DNA of 64,000 nucleotides from Peronospora farinosa (Eukaryota; Oomycota; Peronosporomycetes; Peronosporales; Peronosporaceae): NCBI GenBank assembly GCA_947646735.1, contig CANTFK010000980.1, positions 62,001-126,000 of the forward strand, given 5' to 3'. The position numbers and the translations under genes were made by a program. Positions within the stretch are counted from its first letter, which is position 1. Every line of letters starts with the position of its first letter. This document shows, one piece after another, positions 9,915 to 21,225 of this stretch. A model generated the notes under the pieces. It saw only the letters and a program-made list of their open reading frames with translations. It was not told the origin of the DNA and did not search any database.

Positions 9915-12725
9915 TTACGACGAAGTTGTAGCGACAACCGCACATTTGGCCGGGCGTTTTCGTTTACGCTTCTGCGACGTCTTTTGTACATCACTTGGAG
10001 TTCGTGTAATAATGTTGTGTTGCCGCTGTGCTAGCACTTGCGACGCAGCGGTCGCCTGTTTAGCTTGTCGCTGCGGAAATGAAAGCTCGAGATCTCTTGC
10101 AAGGTTTTGATCATATCGAATACGGACTCGATGGGCACGAGTGGGGCCAACGGAAGCGAGTCGCGAGCCGTCAGCGACACCTTGAGGCAATATGCGGCCT
10201 TCGCTAGCTGCGATCCATTCCACGTTGTCGTCGGGCCACAACGAAAATCGAATTAACAAAAACGTAGCAACCCCCAGCGTGTCTTCCGAGTAGGTTTCCA
10301 CGACTTCGCCATAATTCCAGCATCCTTTTCTATCGAGTACGTCCACCGCATCTCCTACACTCAATTGAAGGGCAAATTCCACCGACGCCGCTACGGCAAG
10401 TGAACAATTGTCCGCAACATCGTGGCGTACACTATGCGCAATCATGTCATGTGGAGTACTCTTTTTTATCAGTGACGGCCGAGGTAGACGAGTTAGATCG
10501 CTACCAGGGAGTACAGCAGCATCCGTGCTGGTGTCGTTCGGAGAACACAACTGCAAAAACACATCCTCCAGTTCTCGCGCAACGGCAGCTTCGCTCTCCA
10601 GGATTGGTGCACACTGGATACTACATGCTGCTCTTTCATACACGATCTGAGCGGTCCGCCAATTGTAAATGGATAGCGATATCAGACTTCTTACCGAAGC
10701 AGCGAGCGTCTGCGATATTTCATCCTCTTCCACACTGTTGCCAAACGATGGAAGTTTACCAGTAACTTGGCGGTTTGAAATCGTAACATGAAGTCGGTCG
10801 CGCGTGCTGTCACTAGTACGGTCATCATCAACCGGGTGAGCTGATTTATCCGTTTGCTGGAGTTGAAGCTCATATTGTTGTTGTTTATGATGCTCCATCT
10901 CCTCTTTCCAACGAGCTGGAACTTGTGAACGATTAACAGACGCAGGATGGACAACTGAATAATCTGGATCTTGCTTTCTGCGTAGCTTCCAAAGTCCCAG
11001 AGACGCTGGATGCAGCTGACAGATGGGAAAATTAGGCAGAACTTCCTCATCAAATTCAACTTCCTCAGTTATCGACTGTGCAACATTTTCGACGACTTCC
11101 GTATTGGTATTTTGTTGTCGTCTTATGGAAGGCATCGGCGGTGTAGTTGGAGGCAAGTCAGACTGACAAGCCTTCACGCGACACGCCAAGTGGTCTCTAA
11201 AATCCTGGAATCGATCATCATCGTATCCATAAACCAGGTCGCGATGAGATACTAGCAACGATGTTTCCGCTCTCATGATAACCTTTTTGCGCTTCTTTTT
11301 CATCTTCACCACTTGACTTGTCACCTGAGTTTCGCCTGCAGAGCTATCGCGCTTCTGCTGATCAAGAAAGTCGATTTCCTCCCATATGTCAAGGTAACTA
11401 CGTCCCCGGCGAATGGGGAAGTCCACATGCACCCCCAAAGCATCTGAAGCATCAGCAACCATGGTCTCTAATAAGGCACGCTTGCTCTCCATTCCTGACA
11501 CACCGCGCCATGCTTTTGGATTCGCAGCTATAAAATTAGCGTTTTCTCTGCGCCATCGTATCAGGGTATCCAGGTCGCTCTGTGCAACCGGATCAAAATA
11601 CATTTCAACATCTTTCCATTGCCATGGCGCGCCTTTTGATGTAGACGGGTATAGGTACGATGTACCAGCATTAGGATACACTGGTGACGGAGGTGCCGTA
11701 CTGTCAACTTCATCCTCCACCCCGTTTTCGGCTGAGTGTCCGTTAACTGGAGTGATCAATGTGCCCTCTGATGCAGTTGACGCTGGCACATTGTCGTGCT
11801 CCTGCTTTGCTTTTTTGGTAGCTGCTTTATTTCGTGCAAATGAATAATTCAATTTCTTTCTGCGTCTTCGCCGTCCCACCGGACGCTTTACAACGATTTG
11901 TGTCGCTGAATCTTCTGTTGTCATTAATGCGGGTGTTGTGGGAGCAGTAACTGTTGGTGTCACTAGTATTCCTGGTGGAATCGGTGCAGTAGTGTTTGGT
12001 GGAGTTGATGCAACTTGTGGCGAAGTCTTCTCTGCATTATTCAATGTGCGAGGTAGTGACTCCTCATGCGTCGGATCAACACTTCCATCGCTCGAAAAAG
12101 GGCACAACTCAATCGGCACTTCGTCCTCTGGGAACACCATATCAACACCATAGATATAACCAGCTTGGGACGGCACAGATGCTGTAAAAGGCTCCGTTTC
12201 CTCTCTCGTCGACACCTCGTCTGTTGCACACAGTTTTCTTTGCTTCTCCTCTGACACATCACCATATGTTTCGTTGCCTTTTTCCTCATCTCCTAACGAC
12301 TGAGACATTAATTCCTCATTATTTTCTGGCTCCTCGTTCACCGACACTTCTCCAACGTCTTCCAACGTCTCTTTTGGAACGTCTTTTTTGTCGTCCACAT
12401 ATCTGTTTTCCTCCAAAACTTCTCCACTGTCCTTCATCGTCTCTAAACTAGACTTTTTGTGCTTCTGGGAGGCAAAAGCAGCTTCAAATGGCTTCAAAAT
12501 GCTCTCCTTCTTGTCTCTCCGTATCCGTCGACGCTTTTTGCTGGGGCTAGCGCTGTCCAACGCATCCACAGCTACGTAGACATCATGTAAGTGATGATCC
12601 TGCGTCATTTGAGCCTTTTTATGAGGCGCACAAGTCGCTGCAGTCGATGATTTTTGCTCATTCATGTCCATTGACTGCTCATTTACCGGACTTGCGACGT
12701 CGTTCTGGCTCTGTGCGCTGCTCAT
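9915..12725 (-). CDS. Large nuclear protein with a C-terminal Tudor/MBT-like domain
   Basis: This intronless gene encodes 936 residues. The N-terminal third is disordered and acidic, with basic clusters that look like nuclear localisation signals: KKRRRIRRDKK (about 63-73) and GRRRRRKK (about 283-290). A conserved-looking block at about 355-470 contains APWQWKDVEMYFDPVAQSDL, WRRENANFIAANP and YLDIWEEIDFLDQQ. A second block sits near 500-600 (FPICQLHPASLGLWKLRRK). The region from about 800 to 870 (VGDAVDVLDRKGCWNYGEVV, then VEWIAASEGRILP) has the spacing of the Tudor/MBT-like module that often reads xxVHYxGWxxxxDEWI in chromatin proteins. The C-terminus is again basic (QKRKRKRPAK). A chromatin role is inferred from the module and signals. 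The full-length family is not one I can name. Confidence 0.72.
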   Translation of the reverse strand: MSSAQSQNDVASPVNEQSMDMNEQKSSTAATCAPHKKAQMTQDHHLHDVYVAVDALDSASPSKKRRRIRRDKKESILKPFEAAFASQKHKKSSLETMKDSGEVLEENRYVDDKKDVPKETLEDVGEVSVNEEPENNEELMSQSLGDEEKGNETYGDVSEEKQRKLCATDEVSTREETEPFTASVPSQAGYIYGVDMVFPEDEVPIELCPFSSDGSVDPTHEESLPRTLNNAEKTSPQVASTPPNTTAPIPPGILVTPTVTAPTTPALMTTEDSATQIVVKRPVGRRRRRKKLNYSFARNKAATKKAKQEHDNVPASTASEGTLITPVNGHSAENGVEDEVDSTAPPSPVYPNAGTSYLYPSTSKGAPWQWKDVEMYFDPVAQSDLDTLIRWRRENANFIAANPKAWRGVSGMESKRALLETMVADASDALGVHVDFPIRRGRSYLDIWEEIDFLDQQKRDSSAGETQVTSQVVKMKKKRKKVIMRAETSLLVSHRDLVYGYDDDRFQDFRDHLACRVKACQSDLPPTTPPMPSIRRQQNTNTEVVENVAQSITEEVEFDEEVLPNFPICQLHPASLGLWKLRRKQDPDYSVVHPASVNRSQVPARWKEEMEHHKQQQYELQLQQTDKSAHPVDDDRTSDSTRDRLHVTISNRQVTGKLPSFGNSVEEDEISQTLAASVRSLISLSIYNWRTAQIVYERAACSIQCAPILESEAAVARELEDVFLQLCSPNDTSTDAAVLPGSDLTRLPRPSLIKKSTPHDMIAHSVRHDVADNCSLAVAASVEFALQLSVGDAVDVLDRKGCWNYGEVVETYSEDTLGVATFLLIRFSLWPDDNVEWIAASEGRILPQGVADGSRLASVGPTRAHRVRIRYDQNLARDLELSFPQRQAKQATAASQVLAQRQHNIITRTPSDVQKTSQKRKRKRPAKCAVVATTSS

Positions 12726-12959
12726 AGTCCGTCAAAATTCCACCCAGCGCTACAGAGAGTGTTTTCTTCGTCTGGATCTATCTGTGTGACTCGTAGTGCT
12801 GCCCAGCGCTCGCTCGAGGGCTCTCAAGACGTGACCTCTCCTGTCGTTGCGGTCACTTTCGATCCCAAGGAGACCAACGTTTTGGGACAGCAGTTCACAA
12901 CGGACCATACAAAAAACAAGTCAAACGACTTCGCATTAGCTCTCGTTTAAGTACGAATA

Positions 12960-14918
12960 CTACAGTCCATCAACGTCTGACTTGGCCTTCTTGCTTAAAG
13001 TCGGCCCATCTCCAGCAGATTCATTTTCTGTCCTGCTGCGCTTATGCGTAAGAGCATCCACTGGGTCCATCATTTCCAGATAATCTTCGTCGTCATCGTC
13101 TGCTTTATCATGAGTGATCAACTTGAGCGCCGCTTGCTTGGCCTTCTCCACCTTTAAATCCGTCGCCAATTTGACAATGTCGCCACCCAATGCAAATAGC
13201 TCCGTTGCATCCTCCCCAAATGCTTCCTCGTTACGATGTAGCACACGGATATTGCACCGGAAATCCTGCGAGAAATCTTCGACCGACACAGTGGTCTCGT
13301 GATGAATACCTTTGCCAGGCAAATCCACAAGCTTCTTCTCCAAATTAACAGCCAAACTTGTCTCAGCATCCTCGCCTTCTTCGTAGATCGTGTTCGCGCC
13401 AATTGAAATCGTAGGCTCGTTTACACCTAACTTTTTCTTCAGCACCTGGTCAACCAAGTTGCGCAAAAGCATGCGATTGGTATCAACGGCCAACTCCACG
13501 GTGTGTTTTGAACACACGTAGCATTGCGGGTTGGGCTTCTCAAGCGCACTAGGCTGAAGCAGCAGACCACGACTATTCCACGAGCGATTGCAGTGCGTGT
13601 ACGTGCATGCTTCTCCCACCGGTTTTGCAGCTTGCAGAATTCGGAAAGCTTCCAGCACCTGAATACCTGCTACGATGGCGTTTGTAGTGGCAATGGCTGG
13701 AATAATGTTACCAGCAATGCCCTTGCAGCTGTAAAGCGACTCCATTGGAATTGAAAACACAGATGCGCGCAAATTAGCAGCCGCTGCAACAAACTCCATG
13801 GCCGTGGCGTCGTCCTTATCAAACTCATAGCTGCCCAAGTTGGCACGAGTCAGCTCACTTCCCAAAATACGGGTGATGCACGAGAGAAAACGCGTCACGC
13901 ACTCAGAGACGGTCCACACGTCACGATCGCTCCAGATCTTCCCGTTATCTACCTGTTTCTTAGCTGCATCATTGAGATTGGTCGCCTCTACAATGTCCGC
14001 GCCAACAATTTCTTCCAGCACCAGTGGCTGTGGACGTTTTGCAGCAGTCTTGTATGTCTTCATCTCAAGCCTTTTCTTGATCTCAAACTCAAAGAGGCCG
14101 CGAAAAACGTTGCACGCATACTCCTGCAGCGTAGCCACATCGTCAACCTTCATATCTGACGAGCGCGTGACGAGGTCCATGAAGGCCGATTCATCGTTGT
14201 TGGTCGGATCTTCCCACAACATCGAGTCCTCTGCGTTGCCGAAGAGTAGCTTGTAGCACTCTTTAGCCCACACAATACAATGCACCATCTTATCAGGAGT
14301 ACTACGGATCGTACAGATTGGGTACTGTTTCTGTGAGACCTTGGGTGTGCACTCATAACACTCAGTCTCGCCCTTTTTAATGACCGAGACTTGGCCCAAG
14401 TAGCCAGTCGTACCACTCTCAATAAGCGGCGTGTCAGTGGCTAGACACAGGCGATTCACGTGCTTACGAGCATCCACATTGTCTAGCGCATTGAGCACTA
14501 GTGAAAATTGTTGAAAGTACTCGAGACCAAACTGGCTGCTCTTAATGTTGCCGTGATGTGCAGTGACTTTGGCCTTTGGATTAAACTTCATGGCAATCTC
14601 CTTGGCTACCAATGCCTTGGACTGACCCACATGATGCGAACGGAAGAGAAACTGACGGTTTAAGTTGGACACGTCGATCGTATCCAAGTCAATGAGGTGA
14701 ATATCCATGAAACCACTAAGCACGAGGTTCTTTAGCAGCTCACAGCCAATGCCACCAGCACCCACGACCAAAATCTTGGCACGCTGAAGCTTCAGTTTCA
14801 TATCTTCCCCCTGTTTGTGAGTAGAAAGAGAGAGAAAGAGCGTCAGAATAGACTAGACACGCGCATATATCCACGTAGAGTCCACACGTACCAAGACCAT
14901 CATGAAGCTTTGAGCCAT
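12960..14918 (-). CDS. UBA2: SUMO-activating enzyme E1 subunit 2
   Basis: Two exons, 14892-14918 and 12960-14810, join in phase to give 625 residues. The tiny first exon encodes MAQSFMMVL, and its intron has GTACGT and CAG ends. The ATG at 14801 would also give an intact core but would lose these 13 residues. Features: the ATP-binding GAGGIGCELL motif near 26; the zinc ligands CYEC (160, 163) and a second CYVC pair further on; the catalytic cysteine in PICTIRSTP at 175, close to C173 of human UBA2; and a C-terminal ubiquitin-like region followed by a basic tail with possible nuclear signals. With SAE1/AOS1 the enzyme adenylates SUMO and carries it as a thioester to UBC9. The partner subunit is not in this window. 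It shares a 486-bp divergent promoter with the UBA/PDZ/HEAT gene. Confidence 0.97.
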
Positions 14919-15404
14919 TAACTTTTTTTATTTATGACATTACAATAATCGTTTTGATTGGTCGATATATAGACTTCAGATCGCATAACCGGAGCACATA
15001 TCAGTTATTCACCAATCGAAAAGCTTGGTATTTGCCACAAGACTGCGTTGTGATTGGTCAATGTATAAAAACAATTATACTACGTCTTTCAACCAATTGA
15101 TTCGTCCTAGCTGCTCTTTTCAGCCAATTACATTTCCCCAATAGGAATTCCCCCTAAAGACAAAGAAAAAGGTTTGCGTCAAAGTGACCTGAGCTGTGTA
15201 GGGCTTCCCCCTTCTGCGCCCGTCGTCGTTGCCACTGGATCTCTCAACAGCTGGACAACAAAGTGACTATCTTCTCTTTCTTCTTTTCTTTCAAGCAGGT
15301 CAAAGCCCCTGCACTTTTATCCTGGGATCGGACCATTTGGAAAGGTTTTGCCTGCTGTTGTCTCTGCGCTTACGGGATCTCTCAGCATCCATTAAAGACG
15401 CGAT
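14919..15404. promoter_or_regulatory. Divergent promoter with six CCAAT boxes
   Basis: The 486 bp between UBA2 (-) and the UBA/PDZ/HEAT gene (+) contain six CCAAT pentamers: ATTGG at 14957 and 15053, and CCAAT at 15012, 15093, 15124 and 15138. Most lie in longer contexts (GATTGGTC twice, CAACCAATTG, CAGCCAATTA). A TATA-like GTATAAAA lies at 15063. Six in 186 bp is far more than chance predicts. CCAAT is the NF-Y (HAP2/3/5) site in eukaryotes, so these are candidate NF-Y sites driving both genes. The rest of the gap is pyrimidine-rich near the + start. Confidence 0.6.
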
Positions 15405-18400
15405 ATGGAGACCAAGCAGGACGCGCTGATGGACATCATTCGCGCCATTATTGGGCCCAATGACGCTTCGCGTGAGCGCATTCTCGCGCTACTACAACAG
15501 GCGGGCAACGACCCGAACAAGGCCGTGGACTTATATTTCCAGTCAGAGGCGGCCAATGGCGTTGCATTTAAATTAAATGACGTGGAAGGCTCGGACGATG
15601 AGGAGGATGGAGACGACGTAACATGGGCACAGAAGAACGCACGGGAAGCCGTGGCTATTGCCGAGAGGCCACGTGAATGGACGTCTAAAGCCGAGGAGCT
15701 GAGTGGACTTTTGGGTGGAGACGTGAAGCGCGACCTTATCTTGGATCTACTCTATCGAACCAATAACGATTTGCAACAAGCGGTAGAAGTTTATTTCTCA
15801 GAGAACGGAGCAGATGCAGAGTTTAACGAAGGAAGTGACGACGATGAAGACGATGAAACTGCTACTGCTGCCAAGAAGCCACTGCCGCCTACACCTAAAA
15901 GCTGTGTGGAGAACGGGACGGATCTGCCGCCATCACCTTCGACGATGTCGAGAACAATCTTGCGGCCGTCGGGCGCGACGAAGCCTCCTCAATCGCCGTC
16001 TCACTCGTCATCAGCACTACCGCAAACTGCGTCAGTGGTGACGTCGACCGCGTCACACCCGTTGACTCCACTGTCTTCGCCATCTTTGATCGATAGACAG
16101 GCCACAGATGCAATGGCGCCTGCTTCTACGGCTGAAGAGGAATCACTATATGGACTTGGAACATACGAGGTGGTGATGTCCAACAGCAACTTCCGCTGGC
16201 AGATTGGCAACGTTTTTGGCCGTGCAGTTGTCCAGCAAGTGCAACCTGGTGGACCTGCAGCACTTGCTGGCATCCAGAAAGCTGACGTACTGCTGGCATT
16301 TCGTGAAACTGTGCTGAATGAGGAAAATTGTGCTGCTATAGTGCAGCAACTATCTAAGGAGGTAATGTTTGCCGCTGCTGCTGATTTTGTGAATGCTTCC
16401 AAATGTGTCTTCGTTTGACCAAACTCTTTGTGTGTTTTTGTGCATTAGCGAGTGCTTGTTCCATCTACGCTTCGTTTTCGGCGTGCGTCAGACTCTCATA
16501 ACCCTCAGCACGCTGTTCCGAAAGCTAATGGGGTACCCCTCATTGGACCGGCGTCTGCTTCTGCTATATCCCCTGCGCGAGACGGTGATGGTGATGTGGT
16601 AATGACGTTAGTGGATGACGCGGCTGCGAATCATTCCGTACAACCGAAATATGGACTCCAAATGCTGTGCCAGGCTGTGGAGTCCATTCAAGATGCGGTT
16701 GCGGGGCCTTCAGCTGTGGAACCCAAGGTTTTGGTGGATTTGCTGTTGAATTCAGAATTTAGCCTGGACCGCGCAGTGAACACCTTTTTGACTGAAGGCC
16801 GTATTGTCAGTGACTTTCGCGGAATTATCGGTTGTGATCGAAACTCAGAGCATCCAGTTTCGACGGCCATGGGTGCTAACGAGCCCTACGATGCGTTCAT
16901 TCCAGCAGGCCCGCTTGGACTTACTGTTGAGAATATACTAGAGCGAACGATTGTTGTGGACATAAAATCTGGAGGTGCTGCTGAGCGTGCGAATGTCAAA
17001 CGCTCTAGCTGGCTCGTTGGTCTGAATGGCCAGCGAGTCACGCATTTGACTCATAAGGAGACATTGCGTTTGATTGAGACCGCTGTCCGACCATTGCAGC
17101 TTCAACTTGTTGTTGTTCCGCCCGATGAGTACAAGGCTCTCCGGAGACAATTGTCAATGAATATTCGTCAACAGAAAACGGAGCGTCCGATCCCGGAGCA
17201 GGACCGAATGTCGTTTCGTGTTTTCCAGATTAAAATTCATCAGGGAGTACTGGTCTTCCCGAAGCTTGTGACTAAAGCCCTATTCCATTACCTTAGCACA
17301 GAGGAATATCACCCTCCGACAATGAATCCGCATTATCCGAATCCGCTTGAGGAGCTATTACCGGCAGATGAGGCTTGGGACGCTGCAATACTGGACGATA
17401 TTGAAACCATGGAGGAGGAGCGTTCCGGTGAGATGTGCGCCGAACGCCGGTTTTTGCTGAACCTGTTTGCATCTATTCACGACTATGATGATAAGGGTGA
17501 AAGCACCGTCATTCGGACTATCCAGTTTCTTGGTTGGCTTGCGGTCCGCGCGGCACGAATGCAGCAATTTGTGGATGCAAAAGAATCAAGATCAAGTGAT
17601 GGTGACCGAGTTACCAAACGCCGTCCTTATGAATTATTATTTGCGGTGGTGCTGCATGTATTTGAAAGTTTATCGATCATTGAAAATCATGCTACATGGG
17701 ATGTCATGGTGAACGCGTTGAAGATGCTGATGTTGTCACTGACGGATGTTGACGTAGGTAAGATACTGGTGCCGATGTTCGCCCGACTTAGCATTAGTTC
17801 AAGCCCCACAGCACGAATTGTACCTGTGGCGCTTCTGCCGATGGTCTATCCACATGTACGTGGAGATGTACGTGTTCAGCTCCGTGGTATGCTGGATCGC
17901 ATGTGCAACGACGACAACCCATTGGTTCGTCGCGCTGTCACTTCAGTCATTGGCGACCTGGCTACAGCGGGTGGTTCTTCCGTGGCTAGTTGGACGGTTC
18001 AACTGCTAGAAAAGTCCACAGCAGATAGCCACGACATTGTTCGTATTTTCGCTGTGAAAGGCTGCATCACGCTAGCCACCACATTGCGCCGTTTACTACT
18101 GGAAGACAACAGTATTTTGCACAAGGAAGCTGAACAGAAACTACATTTACTGTATTGTCAAATGGTGCCGATGGTGAACACATACACATCAGACTCGTCT
18201 TGGCAAGTGCGACTAGAAATAGCGCGTACTTTGCCTGCTTTCTGCAGAGCGTTCGGTTCGGAATACACTGACGTGTTTGTCGACCATTTTGTGTCGATAG
18301 TTGGTGATCCTACTGTAGAAGTTCGCCGTGCCTGCGCTGAAGGTGCTTATCGTCTAGGTGACGCCTTGCGCGACTTAGCTGCGAAACAAACGCCTGGTTT

Positions 18401-19316
18401 ACAGCCAGAAGGTAGTGCACCACAAGAAGAAAATAACAAGTCGAGTGATGCGGCTTCGGTCAAGGACTCTGAATTTGTGGTTGCTGCTCAAGTCAAGTAT
18501 GTGCGCAGCGTGTTGCCTGCAACATACCCTCTTTCAACCGATGTGTCCGTGGCTGTAAGACTAGCATTGGCTCAGTCTGTTGGTCGCTCGCTGCAGTTCA
18601 TCGCCAGAAACTACTACGATGAGCTGATCCCGATTTTTACCCAGTTCTTAGACGATAGCCAAGATGCTACTGTGCGTGCGTCGCTCTTAGAAGAGATGGC
18701 ACGCTACTGTGACGGCTCGTCAGAAACTGTGACGGCTCTGATTTTTCCGGCCATCCAGGCTCTACGTACCTCACTACAGTGGCGAGTGCGTGTTAAGTTT
18801 GTTCATTGTGTGGCTGCGTGGGCTGAGCGTGAAGATGGTGCAGCACTTCCTGGAGACTTTGCTGATGCGTGTTTAGAGTTACTTGGCGATGCAGTTTATG
18901 AAGTCCGTGCAGTGGTGTGCGAAAAGCTTCATTCTCTTGGGAAGTCGTTAGGTAGTGAGTGGGTGGTCGAAAAGTGTGTGCCTCGTGTGTCTGTGTGCCT
19001 CCACTCTACGTTCCATGGACGGCTCACTGGGTTGATGGCAGTGGAGCTTCTTGCACCAGAGCTACAGCAGATGGGTACATTAGGGAACGTGATCGAGACC
19101 GTGGTGGAGCAGTGCACGTCTAAAACAGCAAACTTGCGTTTTCGTGCATTGCGAACGCTGGGGCTACTGGTTCCGAGACTGAACGACGTAAGCACAACGG
19201 AAAATACTCTAGAGATCATTCGTCCTTTGACCCTCGCCGAGACGGAACCTGATCCGGACGTACGCGAAGTTGCTGAAGCTACACAGGTGCTGCTGGAGGC
19301 TGCTCTGAACCTGTGA
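15405..19316 (+). CDS. UBA-like / PDZ / HEAT-repeat fusion protein
   Basis: Exons 15405-16361 and 16449-19316 join in phase across an 87-nt intron to give 1274 residues. Modules in order: a UBA/CUE-like three-helix segment (about 6-45, ending PNKAVDLYF); a second UBA-like segment (about 99-133, ending LQQAVEVYF); a proline/serine linker; a PDZ-like domain (about 245-319, with VQPGGPAALAGIQKADVLLA); a third UBA-like segment (about 415-440, SLDRAVNTFL); a second PDZ-like domain (about 465-545, IKSGGAAERANVKRSSWLVG); a helical middle; then HEAT repeats from about 700 to the end. Repeats such as DDNPLVRRAVTSVIGDLA and DSSWQVRLEIARTLPAF closely resemble the PP2A scaffold A subunit or PP4R1. This suggests a phosphatase scaffold that also binds ubiquitin and C-terminal peptides. 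The domains are seen by motif; the combined function is inference. Confidence 0.85.
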
Positions 19317-19478
19317 ATGACTGACCGTTAAGCTCAATTAATCTTTATGAGATCCTGTCCAAAGTCAGACGTTAGCTTATGCTCTAATCTTCTGTTTCGA
19401 TGTTCTTCGTATGCTGAAGGATGTTTGATATCAATCATCTTGTGTGACTCAGTCATTCATTGGATTTGCTACATTTGG

Positions 19479-21167
19479 ATGGAGACGGATTGTGCACTAC
19501 GATTGTGTATTGCGCAGCTCCATAGCTCAGCTGTGTCGTTTGATACGGAGACACAAAGCTATGTAGTAGCACATGCTAAGATGAGTCGAGTCCAAGTGGT
19601 CGGAGTGCTAATCAAGAGGCTTGACATGCAGCTCAAGCTTGGTTAGACGAGAAAAAAAAGGAGATCTTTTGTACTTCGTCGCCCGATCTCTAAATAAGTT
19701 GATACATATTGTAGACGATGGCACAGGGATACTGGATGCAAAGATTGCGCCAAATGTTTGCAGACAAGAGCTGCAGTTGGGTGCATTGGTGAGTATTGTT
19801 GTATGCATCAATTTGTTTTAGCAGTAAAACAAGACGTTGGTTTCATGAAAGCTTTTGCTTGTAGGTGGAGTGCGTAGGAGCCATTGAGGAGCCATGGCCA
19901 CCGTCAAAAATGACATGTACACGACGCTGGTTAAATGCAACGCAGCAAGTTTACTACTTTCAAGTGCTTACTAGAGTTTGTCGAATGATGATGGAAATAC
20001 TCATGTGATCTCTTCATTGTGCAGTGTTCATGAAATACAGGATCGCAACGTTGAGACACTGAGGATGCTCGAAGTTATTCATCTGTAGGTTCTATTGCTC
20101 TATTGACGTGCTAGATTGTAGTACTCCCATTTCTTGACGATTCACTTTTTTCATTTGCAACGAGGTACAACACTGATTACGCGGTTCCAAGCTCTTCACC
20201 TCCTGCTGATCTCGAGCTGCTTGCTTTTCCTCCGATGGATAGCACTACTACACTGATGTCAGAACCAGGTTCCGAGGTTACTCGACAGTGTTCGGATGGT
20301 CGTCAACCAAACGAATTCGAAGCTTCTTCGACTCTTATTGAAAAGCCATGGGAGCGGCAAAGTGTTGGTGCTCTTCATCAAGATGTTGACATACCTCCGG
20401 CAGACTATCAGTTCGCGCTACCTGAACGAGACCACGCGCTGGTCGAGCAAGGAACAAAGTCGCTTGAAATCCGGTACGTTTTCGAGTAGCAAAAAATCGA
20501 TCGTGGCAGCAGTGCTCATTCTTTTACTTATCTGTAGATTGAACGTCGCTCCTTACTCGATCATTCATGTGAATGACCGGATTACGATCAATGGCAAAAC
20601 GCTTACCATTGTTGTAGCGGTTCGCAAGTACTCGAGACTGCAATCCGTTGTGGAAACGGAAGACATGAACGCGCTGCTTCCCCAAACTTCCTTTTTGGGA
20701 GCGGAGATTTTTGACGCGGCAGCTGCTGCGGAACGCCATTACCGCCAGTTTTTTAGCGCCGAGGAGGAAGAGCATTATGGCCTTGTTGTATTCCAGCTAG
20801 CTCTTCCTCGCTCGAGTTCCTCCGCGCCAATATCGCAGGAAGAGTGGAGCAGTGAGTTGTGAACTCGATTTAGTTGTTTAGGCTATGGTATTTACCACGT
20901 AATGTTTTGTTGTTCTGCTACCGCTGCAGCGTTGGTTCTTCGGCAACTGGAGGCAAAAAATGGTATCGGATGCTCTGTCGCAGACCTCCGTTTTGCCTTC
21001 CCCGTTCTGCCAGTCGATCAAATCATGGACATTCTTGCAAATGTGCGTCAGTTCTGTTTTGATTGAGTGACGGACGTTGTGCTGACCCTGTGACTTGTGT
21101 GCTCTATTCACAGCTGCAATTTGACGCGTTGGTCATTCATGTGAACGGTAAATACCGTCGAGTGTGA
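19479..21167 (+). CDS. STN1: CST-complex subunit STN1-like telomere protein
   Basis: Eight exons (19479-19641, 19715-19788, 19865-19975, 20041-20084, 20165-20473, 20538-20851, 20930-21042, 21114-21167) close in phase to give 393 residues, close to human STN1 (368). Residues about 5-130 form an OB fold: RLCIAQLHSS, VQVVGVLIKRLDMQLKLDDG and TGILDAKI across the first junction, then LVECVGAIEEP and a final strand QVYYFQVLTR. The next exon, DRNVETLRMLEVIHLY, matches the DPxWNIQxARMxELxxxYR segment of STN1. The C-terminus (TLVLRQLEAKNGIGCSVADL, LPVDQIMDIL, FDALVIHVNGKYRRV) fits a winged helix as in STN1 and RPA32. STN1 with TEN1 and CTC1 binds telomeric single-stranded DNA and promotes fill-in by polymerase alpha. 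An RPA2-type protein is the alternative. The first exon start is the weakest point. Confidence 0.75.
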
Positions 21168-21225
21168 TTTGTCGCTGGTACAAAGAATTAAAAATCGGCC
21201 TGCTCCGCGCCGGCCTATATTAATG

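Noticed and set aside
14801..14801. ATG at 14801 as the UBA2 start
   Set aside because: A canonical intron just upstream joins in phase to an exon starting MAQSF, which fits the family better; kept only as an alternative.
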